52,190 nucleotides of DNA from a bacterium UBP11_UBA4055 (GTDB lineage: Bacteria; UBA4055): NCBI GenBank assembly GCA_002382735.1, contig DFZN01000057.1, positions 17,606-69,795 on the forward strand. Reading direction: 5' to 3'. Made by a program: the position numbers and the translations under genes. Positions 8,185 through 16,421 of this stretch are shown here, one piece after another (the stretch's first letter is position 1; the number at the start of each line of letters is the position of its first letter). The notes under the pieces are model-generated. The model saw only the letters and a list, made by a program, of their open reading frames with translations, had not been told where the DNA came from and made no database searches.

Positions 8185-9478
8185 TGAACTTCTTGACTGG
8201 AAAAATAATCCGGACAGAAAGCCGCTTTTACTGCAGGGAGTAAGGCAGGTCGGAAAAACATTTATAGTCAAAGCATTCGGGAAAGATCAGTACAAAAATT
8301 TTCATCATTTTAACTTTGAAAAAGATCCTATACTTAAAACATTCTTCAAAGGCAGCCTTGATCCTAAAACGATTTTAGACAGCCTGAGTTTATACATCGG
8401 AAAAAAGATCGAAAATTCGGATACATTAATTTTTTTCGATGAAATACAAGTTTCGCCTGAAGCAATTACGAGCCTGAAATATTTTTGCGAAGAAGCTTCA
8501 GAATATCATTTAATTGCAGCCGGTTCTTTGCTGGGAGTCAGTGTTGGCAAGAAAAGTAGTTTCCCTGTCGGTAAGGTTGATTTTATGACACTATTCCCTA
8601 TGAGCTTTTCCGAATATCTTTCAGCGTTCGGAGATGAATTGCTTGCCGATGAAATAGAAAAAAACGCGACTATGGAACCGTTCCACGAGGCTCTACACAA
8701 TAAACTGATCGAAAAACATAAATTATTTCTTTTTTTGGGCGGTATGCCTGAAGTTCTTCAATCTTACCTCAAAAACGGAGATATTGCCAAGGTCAGAAAT
8801 ATTCAGAATTCAATACTCGACGCTTATAAGAGAGATTTTTCCAAATATGCCGAAAGCGAGCAGGCAATAAAGACTTCGGAAATATGGAATTCAATACCGT
8901 ACCAGCTGGCCAAAGAGAATAAGAAATTCAAGTACAACGATGTCAGAAAAAATTCAAGAGCTTCAACTTTTGAGAATTCGATTGAATGGCTTAAGAATGC
9001 GGGACTTATTTACCCGGCATACAATATAAGCACTCCAAAATTACCTCTTGCAGGTTATACCGACCGTTCGAAATTCAAATTATATATGGCTGACACCGGA
9101 CTGCTCGGAGCCATGCTTAACCTGACTTCAGATATCATTGTAAAACCGGCAGAAATTTTTAGCGAATACAACGGAGCTTTTATAGAGAATTATGTCGCTT
9201 CTGAACTTATGGCTAAATACAATAAAGAACTTTTTTACTGGACTTCAAAGAACGATGCCGAAGTGGATTATGTTATAGAACACAAAAATAATATCTATCC
9301 TGTCGAAGTGAAAAGCGGTTTGTCGGGGAACATAAAAAGTTTAAGAAGTTATCAGGATAAGTATAAACCGAGGCTGATAGTAAGGCTGTCTCCGAAAAAT
9401 TTCGTCAGGGATAAAGAATTTATAAATATCCCGCTTTATGCAGCAGCAGAAATAAAGAGAATAATCGGGTCATTGTGA
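8165..9478 (+). CDS. AAA ATPase with DUF4143 domain (first copy)
   Basis: 437-residue member of the mobile AAA/DUF4143 family, whose physiological role is unclear. Walker A GVRQVGKT (25-32), Walker B LIFFDEIQ (D92-E93), a winged-helix-like middle, and a C-terminal PD-(D/E)xK-like block with E366-V-D368 and V380-EVK383. The frame is open from 8120, but residues before 8165 are translated repeat array; ATG 8165 has GGAG 6 bases upstream. The gene sits directly behind the 33-bp array. Such genes spread horizontally, consistent with the surrounding accessory region. Confidence 0.85.
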   Translation: MKRKIYNELLDWKNNPDRKPLLLQGVRQVGKTFIVKAFGKDQYKNFHHFNFEKDPILKTFFKGSLDPKTILDSLSLYIGKKIENSDTLIFFDEIQVSPEAITSLKYFCEEASEYHLIAAGSLLGVSVGKKSSFPVGKVDFMTLFPMSFSEYLSAFGDELLADEIEKNATMEPFHEALHNKLIEKHKLFLFLGGMPEVLQSYLKNGDIAKVRNIQNSILDAYKRDFSKYAESEQAIKTSEIWNSIPYQLAKENKKFKYNDVRKNSRASTFENSIEWLKNAGLIYPAYNISTPKLPLAGYTDRSKFKLYMADTGLLGAMLNLTSDIIVKPAEIFSEYNGAFIENYVASELMAKYNKELFYWTSKNDAEVDYVIEHKNNIYPVEVKSGLSGNIKSLRSYQDKYKPRLIVRLSPKNFVRDKEFINIPLYAAAEIKRIIGSL

Positions 9479-9561
9479 TGAAATATAATTCATACTTTAA
9501 ATTTCCTTCGAATAATGATAAATTTAAAATACAATTTAATTTCTTTGAAAAATGGTAGGGA

Positions 9562-9747
9562 ATGATAGGCTTAGAAAAAGGGAAAGTAATATTATCTGAA
9601 TACGATATTAATTGGCCTTTAGAATTCGAGAAAGAAAAGATAGTAATTCAAAATACGCTTACTGAAAACGAAATCAGAATTGAACATATCGGCAGCACAT
9701 CGGTAGAGAATATCTGCTCGAAGCAACCGGTTATACATACAAAGTAG
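9562..9747 (+). pseudogene. GrpB/UPF0157 N-terminal fragment
   Basis: 61 codons matching the start of the GrpB (UPF0157) family: V-I-L-S-E-Y-D-I-N-W, FEKEK and the signature IEHIGSTSV. Similarity stops right after GSTSV, where the family continues with a K-P-x-x-D motif; full-length members are about 170 residues. Sequence beyond it, read in another frame, gives EYLLEATGYTYKVEE and a TGA at 9753, which looks like the tail of an unrelated protein. This is a recombination junction rather than a simple frameshift. Confidence 0.7.
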
Positions 9748-9751
9748 AAGA

Positions 9752-9991
9752 ATGAAACCGGGTGGAGCAATGGCTGTCGGCGCAGGTACCGGAGCCGGAC
9801 AAAATAATACTCTTCAGGATATATACACATGGATGTTAAGTTATGGGATGATCTGCGTACCGGGTGAACTGAATGGGGTGACTGAAAGAGCCAGTGCCGC
9901 AGGTGAAATAATTCACGATGAAAAAAGGCTTAGACAAGCCGGAATTCTTGGCGGGAATGTGCTTGAGGTAGCGAGAAGGATGAAAAAGTAA
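9752..9991 (+). pseudogene. C-terminal fragment of a flavodoxin-family oxidoreductase
   Basis: 79 codons, KPGGAMAVGAGTGAGQNNTL, YTWMLSYGMICVPGELNGVT and DEKRLRQAGILGGNVLEVAR, matching the last part of NAD(P)H-dependent flavodoxin-fold reductases (full length about 190 residues). The FMN-phosphate-binding N-terminal half is absent. An ATG at 9752 allows nominal translation, but no complete fold is encoded. It abuts the GrpB fragment. Confidence 0.7.
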
Positions 9992-10051
9992 GGGGATAAA
10001 TTATGTTTTCCAACACACCTGAAGAACGAAGAATATAAGGAGAAATGACTT

Positions 10052-10669
10052 ATGACAGAAAAACCATTTTGGGAAGAGAGCTACAGCAACGATAATGTAT
10101 CTACATTTGCAAAACGACCGTCAATTGATGTGCTGGAATTTTTTAAAGATGTTGAGCCGGGTAAAACAGTTATTGATGTAGGGTGCGGAGAAGGCAGGAA
10201 TTCGATATATTTGGCAGAACTGGGACATAATGTCGATGCTTTCGATATTTCAGAAGCCGGAGTTAACAAGGCTAAGAAAATTGCAGTTGATAAAAATGTT
10301 TGTGTGAATTTTTGGGCACAAGATCTGGCAGAGTTTGTATTTGAAAAAGAATATGATATGATAGTGTCGCAAGGTGTTTTACATTTACCGGAAAAGGATG
10401 TCAGGGATAACTTTATCCAAAGAGCAATGCAGAATACTAAAGTTGGCGGTTATAACCTGATAGGTATTTTCACTAATAGACTGCCTGCAACTCCCGATAA
10501 CTCACCATTTACAAAAAGTCTTTTTGATGTCGGGGAATTACCGGAAATTTATAAAGATTGGGAAATAATCAAGCACGAAGAAAAGACATTAAAAGATGAG
10601 CATCCGGGCGGCATTAGACACGAACATGCCATTGAAAGTATAATTGCCAAGAAAGTAGTAAGTAATTAA
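10052..10669 (+). CDS. Class I SAM-dependent methyltransferase (TehB-like)
   Basis: 205 residues with SAM-binding motif I VIDVGCGEGRN (40-50), an acidic residue at the end of strand 2 (VDAFDIS) and motif IV-like YDMIVSQGVLHL. The overall sequence is closest to the tellurite-resistance TehB/thiopurine methyltransferase-like group; the substrate is not predictable. ATG 10052 follows AAGGAGA by 8 bases. The neighbouring MFS gene begins one base after its stop, so the two formed a pair, perhaps for modification and export of a toxic compound (inference). Confidence 0.8.
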   Translation: MTEKPFWEESYSNDNVSTFAKRPSIDVLEFFKDVEPGKTVIDVGCGEGRNSIYLAELGHNVDAFDISEAGVNKAKKIAVDKNVCVNFWAQDLAEFVFEKEYDMIVSQGVLHLPEKDVRDNFIQRAMQNTKVGGYNLIGIFTNRLPATPDNSPFTKSLFDVGELPEIYKDWEIIKHEEKTLKDEHPGGIRHEHAIESIIAKKVVSN

Positions 10670-11860
10670 ATGCCAATAAATTCAAACATAAAAAAACTAA
10701 GCATAATTCAGCTATGCCGATGGTTAATGTTTCCAAGCCCAATTGTAGCTATATTCTATTTTAGATATGGGCTCACGATGAAGGACTTATTTCTGATCCA
10801 GGCTATTAGCTCAATAATGATTTCAGTATTTGAGATACCGACCGGGTATATTTCCGATAAGTATGGTCGAAAAATATCACTGATTTTGGGGCTGTCAATA
10901 AGCTTATTTGGATTTATAACGATTGGATCATCCTTTGGATTTGTAGGCTTTTTGATTGGAGAATTATTTCTCGGACTCGGAATTGCTTTTATTTCGGGAT
11001 CTGATTCTGCAATTCTTTATGAAACATTTTTGGAAGCAGGTCAAATAAAAGATTATAGCAAAGCTGAATCAAAATTTCAATCACTGCATCATGCAGGAGA
11101 GTTTATAGGTGTAATCTCCGGAGGCTTTATTGCCGCATATAGCTTTAGAGCAACTTACGCCGCAAGAAGTTTGTTTATTCTGTTAGCCATTATCGCGGCA
11201 TTTACTTTAATAGAACCTTCTCGGAAATCAATATCTGTCGAAATCAAGAAATCCGTTTTGCGCTCTGCCGGGGAGTATGTTTCTAATCTATGGTATGTTT
11301 TTGGAATTTCGGCTTTTCTGTTTGCGCTTATGATCATTGGTTTTTGGTTTGTTCAGCCTATACTTAAGGAAGAGGCTTTCCCGATAGTAGGTTTTGGAAT
11401 TGCGTTTGCTTTTTTAAAAATGGTTTCATTTATTTCAGCAAGATATTCTTCTTCTTAAGTAGATAAGTTGAATATTTCGGGCACTATTGCAATGATGTTA
11501 ATCCTTATCGTTATAGGATACTCGGGGCTCTGGTTTTTTGAAGGTTATTATAAATTTTTGTTTATTTTACCTTTTTATCTCGTTGGCGGTTTATATTCTC
11601 CAATAATGAACAGTACATTTAACAAGCTGATTGGATCAAAAAGTCGGGCTACGGTTCTGTCTATCAACAATCTTTTCGGAAGATTAGTTTTTTCCGTATT
11701 AGCTCCAATGATCGGATTTTATTCTGATGTAAACGGGATGAAAACAACATTTCTCATGATAAGCATATTCACAATAATAATCGGCAGTATTCTTTGGATG
11801 CGGTTTTTCACGGGAAATAAAAAGATTGCTCTTGAACTACAAAATTTATCTGAATCCTGA
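10670..11860 (+). pseudogene. MFS transporter interrupted by a nonsense codon
   Basis: Residues 1-262 (10670-11458) carry the first membrane half with the MFS loop motif GYISDKYGRK; the second half (from 11459) encodes the remaining helices and a loop motif-like MIGFYSDVNGMK. Both halves are in the same frame, separated only by TAA at 11456-11458. Read through, the product would be about 396 residues, normal for an MFS permease. A single substitution (for example AAA or TTA to TAA) explains it. Translation of the second half could restart at TTG 11468, but a lone half permease is unlikely to work. Confidence 0.8.
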
Positions 11861-11925
11861 TGAAATTCTCAGTTTATCCGAAAAGTGGACAGCTTGCGCG
11901 ATTATAAGTAATATTGTAATATTTT

Positions 11926-11954
11926 TTGTTTTAAAAGACCGAATTATTTATTAT
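11926..11954 (+). promoter_or_regulatory. Promoter of the antitoxin-like / chimera pair
   Basis: TTGTTT at 11926-11931, a 17-bp spacer and TATTAT at 11949-11954, 33 bases before the ATG at 11988. Confidence 0.5.
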
Positions 11955-11987
11955 ATTGAATTATGAAAATTAAACTGGAGGTGTCGC

Positions 11988-12239
11988 ATGACAACAAAGG
12001 AATTATATAAGATCGAAATAATGAAAGAGCTTGGACTCTTACCGGAAGACAGCCTGAAAAATGTAAAACTTTATATTGAATTCATTCTTAACAAAAGTTC
12101 GAAAAAACCTCTCAAATCTGTAAATCTGAAAGGTATCTGGAATGGATCAGGTTTTGAAAAGGTTGGAAATCTGGATAAAGAAATAAAAAAAATGAGAAAA
12201 GATATTTCGGAATCTATTCTAAATAAAGGTAATTTATAA
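11988..12239 (+). CDS. Putative antitoxin of a VapBC-type module
   Basis: 83-residue charged protein with an N-terminal helical segment (ELYKIEIMKELGLLPEDSLK) and a Lys-rich tail; the form and position fit the small antitoxins encoded just upstream of PIN-domain toxins. GGAGG lies 6 bases before the ATG. Its TAATG junction with the next gene (one-base overlap) is the usual toxin-antitoxin coupling. The partner toxin is truncated and fused (next entry), so the antitoxin may now be an orphan. Family recognised by context more than by motif. Confidence 0.55.
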   Translation: MTTKELYKIEIMKELGLLPEDSLKNVKLYIEFILNKSSKKPLKSVNLKGIWNGSGFEKVGNLDKEIKKMRKDISESILNKGNL

Positions 12240-12802
12240 TGCAGTATTTATTAGATACTGTTACCATCATCAGGCATTTTACAGGCAATAAAAATATCGG
12301 TGCATCTGCAAAGAAAATTCTAGACTGTTCAGACGAAGTAAAGTTCTATATTTCTCAACTTATAGCGTCTTTCAGAGTGGAATTGGCAAGTCTAAAAGAT
12401 ATTAAAAAAAAGCCTGATATCGATAACGCAAAAGAAGAATTACAAGATTATATGAATTGCAAATACCCGATATTCGTAGCAGAGAATAAAGATAAATTAA
12501 TAATCGGATATATAGTTTGCAAGATTGAAAGTGAAGTCGTTTGGGCAGAATCACTTTATGTCTTACCGGAATATAGAAGAACCGGAATAGCTTCATTACT
12601 TTTTAATGAGGCGGAAAATCTGGCTCAAAAACATGGAAACGATACGGTCTATAACTGGGTGCATCCGAATAACCACAGAATGATCAAATTCTTAGAGAAA
12701 AATGGATATGATGTGCTCAATCTTATAGAAATTCGAAAATCCCGGGAAGGAGAAACAAACTCGAGGAAAATAAAAGTTGATACTCATGAATTCAAATATT
12801 GA
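12239..12802 (+). CDS. Chimera: VapC (PIN) N-terminus joined to a GNAT acetyltransferase
   Basis: Residues 1-39 (MQYLLDTVTIIRHF, then KKILDCSDEVKFYIS) read as the start of a VapC-type PIN ribonuclease with the first catalytic Asp at D6. From about residue 40 (LIASFRVELASLKDI) to the end the protein is a GNAT N-acetyltransferase with an acetyl-CoA loop RRTGIA (113-118) and HPNNHRM. The PIN domain (normally about 130 residues) has lost three quarters of its length, including the other acidic residues, so RNase activity is not expected; the GNAT part looks complete apart from its own start. The fusion is in frame and uses the VapC start and antitoxin coupling. Confidence 0.7.
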   Translation: MQYLLDTVTIIRHFTGNKNIGASAKKILDCSDEVKFYISQLIASFRVELASLKDIKKKPDIDNAKEELQDYMNCKYPIFVAENKDKLIIGYIVCKIESEVVWAESLYVLPEYRRTGIASLLFNEAENLAQKHGNDTVYNWVHPNNHRMIKFLEKNGYDVLNLIEIRKSREGETNSRKIKVDTHEFKY

Positions 12803-12827
12803 TTTTTAATAACAAACTGGAAATTAT

Positions 12828-13063
12828 ATGCAAAAAAGAATGGAAGCACTGGACAAGTTCATCAACGCAGTAGATTTTGATCAGCTTTGGGATGGATTTT
12901 CCAAGACGAAGTACGCACTTTACAATGAAAAGAATTTCTGCCTTGATGGCAAAATTGAAGAAACTGATGAAAGATTTATGGGAAATACTGCAATAAAGAT
13001 CGATTCGGAGAACATATATTTGACATTAAAAAAATGGAATGGCTGAAAGAGAAGAATATTTAA
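12828..13063 (+). pseudogene. Internally deleted copy 2 of the duplicated small gene
   Basis: 12840-13004 aligns without gaps to 7631-7795 with roughly a dozen differences. It then jumps to sequence matching the 3' end of copy 1 (HIFDIKKMEWL versus NVFDIKRMEWL), removing about 155 bases. The deletion changes frame: the nominal ORF ends at 13046 as YLTLKKWNG, while the original C-terminal frame runs to TAA at 13061-13063. Both copies in the window are therefore broken. Confidence 0.75.
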
Positions 13064-13072
13064 TGAGGGAAC

Positions 13073-13603
13073 ATGCAAATGATAATTCGTAAAGCAATTA
13101 TGTCCGATGCCGCCGGGATAGCTAGAGTTCATGTTGATACATGGCTTTCCACTTACAGAGGAATTATGCCCGATGAAAAACTGGACAGTCTTAATTACGA
13201 TCAATGTGAAAAGAAATGGCAGAGAAATATTCAAAATTCGTTTGAAGGAAAAGAAATCCTACTCGTAGCTGAAGAAGATGAAAAAATAGTCGGTTTCTGC
13301 GGCGGTAGTGAAAATGATGACCCCTTAACGAAAGAATCCTATGCTTCCGATCTTCGTGTACTGTATATTTTAAAGGAACACCAAAGAAAAGGGATCGGTA
13401 AAAAACTGGTTTCTGAATATGTATCAATAATAAAAGAATTGAATTATACTTCTATGATAATTTGGGTGCTTGAAGACAATTCTTCAAAGAAATTTTATGA
13501 AGTGCTTGGAGGAAAAATAATAACCGAGAAAGATTATGAAGTTTGCGGGAAGAAATTGAAATGCAGCGGATACGGCTGGGAGGATCTGAATGACTTCATG
13601 TAA
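13073..13603 (+). CDS. GNAT family N-acetyltransferase
   Basis: 176 residues with the typical start IIRKAIMSDAAGIARVHVDT, a substrate-loop segment TWLSTYRGIMPDE, and an acetyl-CoA loop Q104-RKGIG109. It transfers an acetyl group from acetyl-CoA to an unknown amine. The start is ATG 13073 (or 13079) after GAGGG. The stop region overlaps the next gene by 14 bases, suggesting a coupled three-gene cassette with the Cys-rich protein and the metallopeptidase. Confidence 0.85.
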   Translation: MQMIIRKAIMSDAAGIARVHVDTWLSTYRGIMPDEKLDSLNYDQCEKKWQRNIQNSFEGKEILLVAEEDEKIVGFCGGSENDDPLTKESYASDLRVLYILKEHQRKGIGKKLVSEYVSIIKELNYTSMIIWVLEDNSSKKFYEVLGGKIITEKDYEVCGKKLKCSGYGWEDLNDFM

Positions 13604-13844
13604 GAAATGTTATGAAATATTAAATTGCCCTTTTAACGCGGGTGAAGTACCTAAAGGGGCTAAATGTCCGCCCTTTGATCTAAAGATCGGTTGTTGGGAA
13701 TATGATTGGTCTGAATTCTATAACAATATGCCTGATTGTAAAGAAAAAACAGAATGGCGTGAAGGAATGATCAGCAGATGTAAGCAATGTAAAGTCTATC
13801 AAGAGCATAAAGATGAAATGGATTTAATTTTGGATAAACTATGA
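13590..13844 (+). CDS. Small cysteine-rich protein
   Basis: 84 residues with eight cysteines (C4, C7, C13, C26, C35, C50, C64, C67) in CxxC-type spacing, including GCWEYDW and SRCKQC. It resembles in style the two-CW class of small metal-binding proteins, though I cannot assign it firmly. Likely binds zinc or an iron-sulfur cluster (inference). ATG 13590 lies inside the GNAT gene with a strong GGGAGG upstream, and its stop overlaps the next start (ATGA). Confidence 0.7.
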   Translation: MTSCKKCYEILNCPFNAGEVPKGAKCPPFDLKIGCWEYDWSEFYNNMPDCKEKTEWREGMISRCKQCKVYQEHKDEMDLILDKL

Positions 13845-14707
13845 CTGAAAAAGAAAAGATCAAATTCGTTAAAGACATTAAGAAGTTCGGGGAAAAAGAG
13901 CTCGGACTGCATTTCGGAGGGTCATTTTCGAGAACAGCAAAAGATTCATTTTCCTGCAACTGGATCTATGCCTGCTACAAGACAAAAATGCAGTCTGTGT
14001 TGGGTGAAGGAAGGCCGTATGAGTTCTATCCTAACATGGAAAAAGCTTTGGAGAGACAAAAAACTCTCGATAAAAAAGGTTATGATACATATTTCTATCA
14101 CGCTGAAGCTCATGGGGGCGGAAAATGCCCGATCACGAAGGAAATGCTTGAGTCTGACAGAGCAAGACAGTGTTATGTGGTTCTGCATGAAGCCTGGCAT
14201 TCAACATCAAGCCTGAACGATTATAATTTTCCATATTCATTCGAGGAGTCGTCGGGAAGAGTGGTCGGTCTTTTCGGCGGGATCGAGTTCGCGAAATATC
14301 TAAGAGATGATGAGCTTCTGAGGATTACGACAGATCAGGAAAAAGCATGGTCGCTATTCGCGGAATTTGTAAATGAAAGCTATCTCAGGCTAAAGGAACT
14401 CTCCGACAATAAAGCCTCTGCCGCAAAATTTACGAAGCTGAAAAAGGAGCTCGATCTTGAGGCTGAAGAATTGTACTGTACCGTGCCTGAATCTTGGGAA
14501 AAGTCAGAACTGAAGAAGAAAATAAACAATGCGTTCATAATACGATATCGTGACTACACTGTTCACTACCCTCTCGCGAAGAAGATCTATCTGAAAAGCG
14601 GATCGGTGAAGTCGGCGATGGAAGCATATTCGAAACTGTTCGTAAAAGCTAAAACCGATAAACAGGCGATGAAAGTCATAGAAAAGCTTAATAAAGAGAA
14701 TTCTTGA
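13841..14707 (+). CDS. Putative zinc metallopeptidase (HEAWH gluzincin-like)
   Basis: 288-residue protein with a zinc-peptidase signature H116-E-A-W-H120 and a downstream acidic block SFEESSG (E135/E136) placed like the third ligand of gluzincins. No signal peptide, so cytoplasmic. The region after residue 150 is helical and basic with no other recognised domain. It resembles putative aminopeptidase families with HExxH only at the motif level. Translationally coupled to the Cys-rich gene (ATGA overlap). Its last codons lie in the second copy of the 46-bp dispersed repeat. Confidence 0.65.
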   Translation: MTEKEKIKFVKDIKKFGEKELGLHFGGSFSRTAKDSFSCNWIYACYKTKMQSVLGEGRPYEFYPNMEKALERQKTLDKKGYDTYFYHAEAHGGGKCPITKEMLESDRARQCYVVLHEAWHSTSSLNDYNFPYSFEESSGRVVGLFGGIEFAKYLRDDELLRITTDQEKAWSLFAEFVNESYLRLKELSDNKASAAKFTKLKKELDLEAEELYCTVPESWEKSELKKKINNAFIIRYRDYTVHYPLAKKIYLKSGSVKSAMEAYSKLFVKAKTDKQAMKVIEKLNKENS

Positions 14708-14749
14708 AAATCGTGATATTCAAGCCTGTGATTACACTTTTCTGGAGAT
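14704..14749 (+). repeat. 46-47 bp dispersed repeat, copy 2
   Basis: Matches 8015-8061 (begins TTGAAAATCGTGATATT, ends CACTTTTCTGGAGAT). It overlaps the stop codon of the metallopeptidase gene. Only one core unit is present here, without the 33-bp array seen at copy 1. Like copy 1 it precedes a DUF4143 ATPase gene. Confidence 0.85.
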
Positions 14750-14767
14750 GTTTTCCAAATTTAATTC

Positions 14768-14796
14768 TTGACATATACTAACTTATACTTTAAATT
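14768..14796 (+). promoter_or_regulatory. Probable promoter of the second DUF4143 ATPase
   Basis: Perfect TTGACA at 14768-14773, a 17-bp spacer and TAAATT at 14791-14796, 38 bases before the ATG. The stretch ATACTTTAAATTT within it also occurs near 9493-9506, downstream of the first ATPase gene. Confidence 0.45.
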
Positions 14797-14834
14797 TTCC
14801 CGATAACTGAAATGATTTTAAATAAGGAATCTAT

Positions 14835-16052
14835 ATGAAGATAATTAAACGAAATTTATATCTAAAGAAAATAGAACCGTTTATTGGCAAGCCTATTATT
14901 AAAATTCTGACAGGAATGAGACGCGTCGGCAAAAGCGAAATGCTGAAACAAATCTCTTCTCAAATTTCAAAGGTTCATCCCGACAAAAATATTATCTATA
15001 TAAATAAAGAGCTGAGAAAATTTAATTTCATTAAGGATGACGAAGATCTTAATGCTCATATTGATGAGTTGAAAGGTGATGCTGATTCTGTAGTTCTGAT
15101 AGATGAAATTCAGGAGATCAAAAATTGGGAGCGTTCGGTAAATTCATTTCTCGCAGAAGGTATGGATATATATATAACAGGGTCAAATGCTCATTTGCTG
15201 TCGTCGGATATTACTACGCTGATCTCAGGGAGATTTGTCGAATTCAAGATATTTGCCCTAAGCCTGAAAGAGTTTATAGAACTGGGCAGTTTTGAAGATA
15301 AGAAAATCGAAGAAGTTTTCAGAAAATACATTAAGTTCGGAGGATTACCGGGCTTGTTTCATCTGGACTTCCAAGAGGCTGCAACATATCAGTTCCTCGA
15401 TGCGATCTATCAAACCATACTTTTAAAAGATATAATTAGAAGGTATAATATCAGAAATGTCAGTCTTCTCGAGGATGTTACCAATTTTGTTTTTGATAAT
15501 ATCGGTAGTATTTTTAATGCCAGTAATGTTGTCAAATATCTAAAAAGCCGGAACATTAAAACAAGCGTACCTACAATCCTGTCGCATATTCATTATCTGA
15601 ATGATGTTTTCATAGCTCATAAAGTCCGCCAGTTCGACTTGAAAGGCAAAGAATATCTGGACACTAATGTCAAATTTTTTGTAGGAGACCTTGGACTTAG
15701 GCACGCTATTCTGGGATTTAAAGACTCGGATATAAGCGGAATACTTGAGAATGTTGTTTACCTTGAATTATGCAGGAATGATTACAGGGTCTCGATAGGC
15801 AGGATAGGGAATAAAGAAGTTGATTTTATAGCTGAAAAAGAAAATGAAAGAATTTACATTCAGGTTGCTTATATATTGAACAGTCCCGAAACTGTTGAAC
15901 GCGAATTTTCAGTTTTAGAATTAATCAGGGACAACCATCCCAAATTTGTTATATCTTTAGATCCTTTGCAGATCACGAGAGAATCAGGCGTAAAACATAT
16001 CAATTTATACGATTTTTTGTTGAAGGGATTGAATAACGAAAAAGGAAATTAA
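14835..16052 (+). CDS. AAA ATPase with DUF4143 domain (second copy)
   Basis: 405 residues. Walker A GMRRVGKS (27-34), Walker B VVLIDEIQEI (D90-E91), arginine-sensor-like TGSNAHLL, and a C-terminal DUF4143-type block NKEVDFIAEK...IYIQVAY. In the first copy the last block reads VEVK; here IQVA replaces it, so the nuclease-like Lys is missing. Clearly the same family as the gene at 8165 but quite divergent, so the two were probably acquired separately. ATG 14835 follows AAGGAAT. Confidence 0.85.
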   Translation: MKIIKRNLYLKKIEPFIGKPIIKILTGMRRVGKSEMLKQISSQISKVHPDKNIIYINKELRKFNFIKDDEDLNAHIDELKGDADSVVLIDEIQEIKNWERSVNSFLAEGMDIYITGSNAHLLSSDITTLISGRFVEFKIFALSLKEFIELGSFEDKKIEEVFRKYIKFGGLPGLFHLDFQEAATYQFLDAIYQTILLKDIIRRYNIRNVSLLEDVTNFVFDNIGSIFNASNVVKYLKSRNIKTSVPTILSHIHYLNDVFIAHKVRQFDLKGKEYLDTNVKFFVGDLGLRHAILGFKDSDISGILENVVYLELCRNDYRVSIGRIGNKEVDFIAEKENERIYIQVAYILNSPETVEREFSVLELIRDNHPKFVISLDPLQITRESGVKHINLYDFLLKGLNNEKGN

Positions 16053-16091
16053 AAAGGAAAAAAATGGCAATAAAAGCTATACGAGAGTGTA

Positions 16092-16421
16092 ATGCAGAAA
16101 ATTAAAGAGCACTACCACAAAATAACTGACGACCATTCTGAATTCGATTTAGTTTATTGGCAGGCTCAGGGTCCTAAGGCTATTTTTAAGGCTGCTGAAG
16201 ATTTAATAAAGGATTATTTTTATCAGATGGGAAAAGCCCCTTTAAGGGTGGATGTTCTTATGTCAGCAGCCGGAATTGCGTTTGAAGAGAGTATCAGGGA
16301 CAGGATTTATTCGATCAGGGGATTTCAGGTGATGCTGGGTTCCGATCTGGCTGAGTTGTATGGGGTTGAGACGAAAAGGCTGAATGAAGCGGTCAGAAGG
16401 AACAAAGACTTGACAGGGTAG
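16092..16421 (+). pseudogene. Chimeric fragment: small-protein N-terminus plus ORF6N domain start
   Basis: Residues 1-65 (including FDLVYWQAQGPKAIFKAAED) resemble a family of small proteins often found near accessory genes. From about residue 66 the text becomes an ORF6N phage-antirepressor domain: IRDRIYSIRGFQVMLGSDLA, ELYGVETKRLNEAVRRNKD. It stops at TAG immediately after RRNKDLTG, where intact ORF6N proteins continue for another 150 residues or more. Two separate proteins have been spliced and truncated. Confidence 0.65.

Noticed and set aside
11456..11458. Recoded stop in the MFS gene
   Set aside because: The codon is TAA, for which no common recoding exists in bacteria; no special structure was seen nearby. 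Treated as a nonsense mutation.
11940..11990. Intact VapBC toxin-antitoxin system
   Set aside because: The toxin reading frame keeps only about 39 PIN residues before becoming a GNAT protein, so no complete PIN toxin is present.
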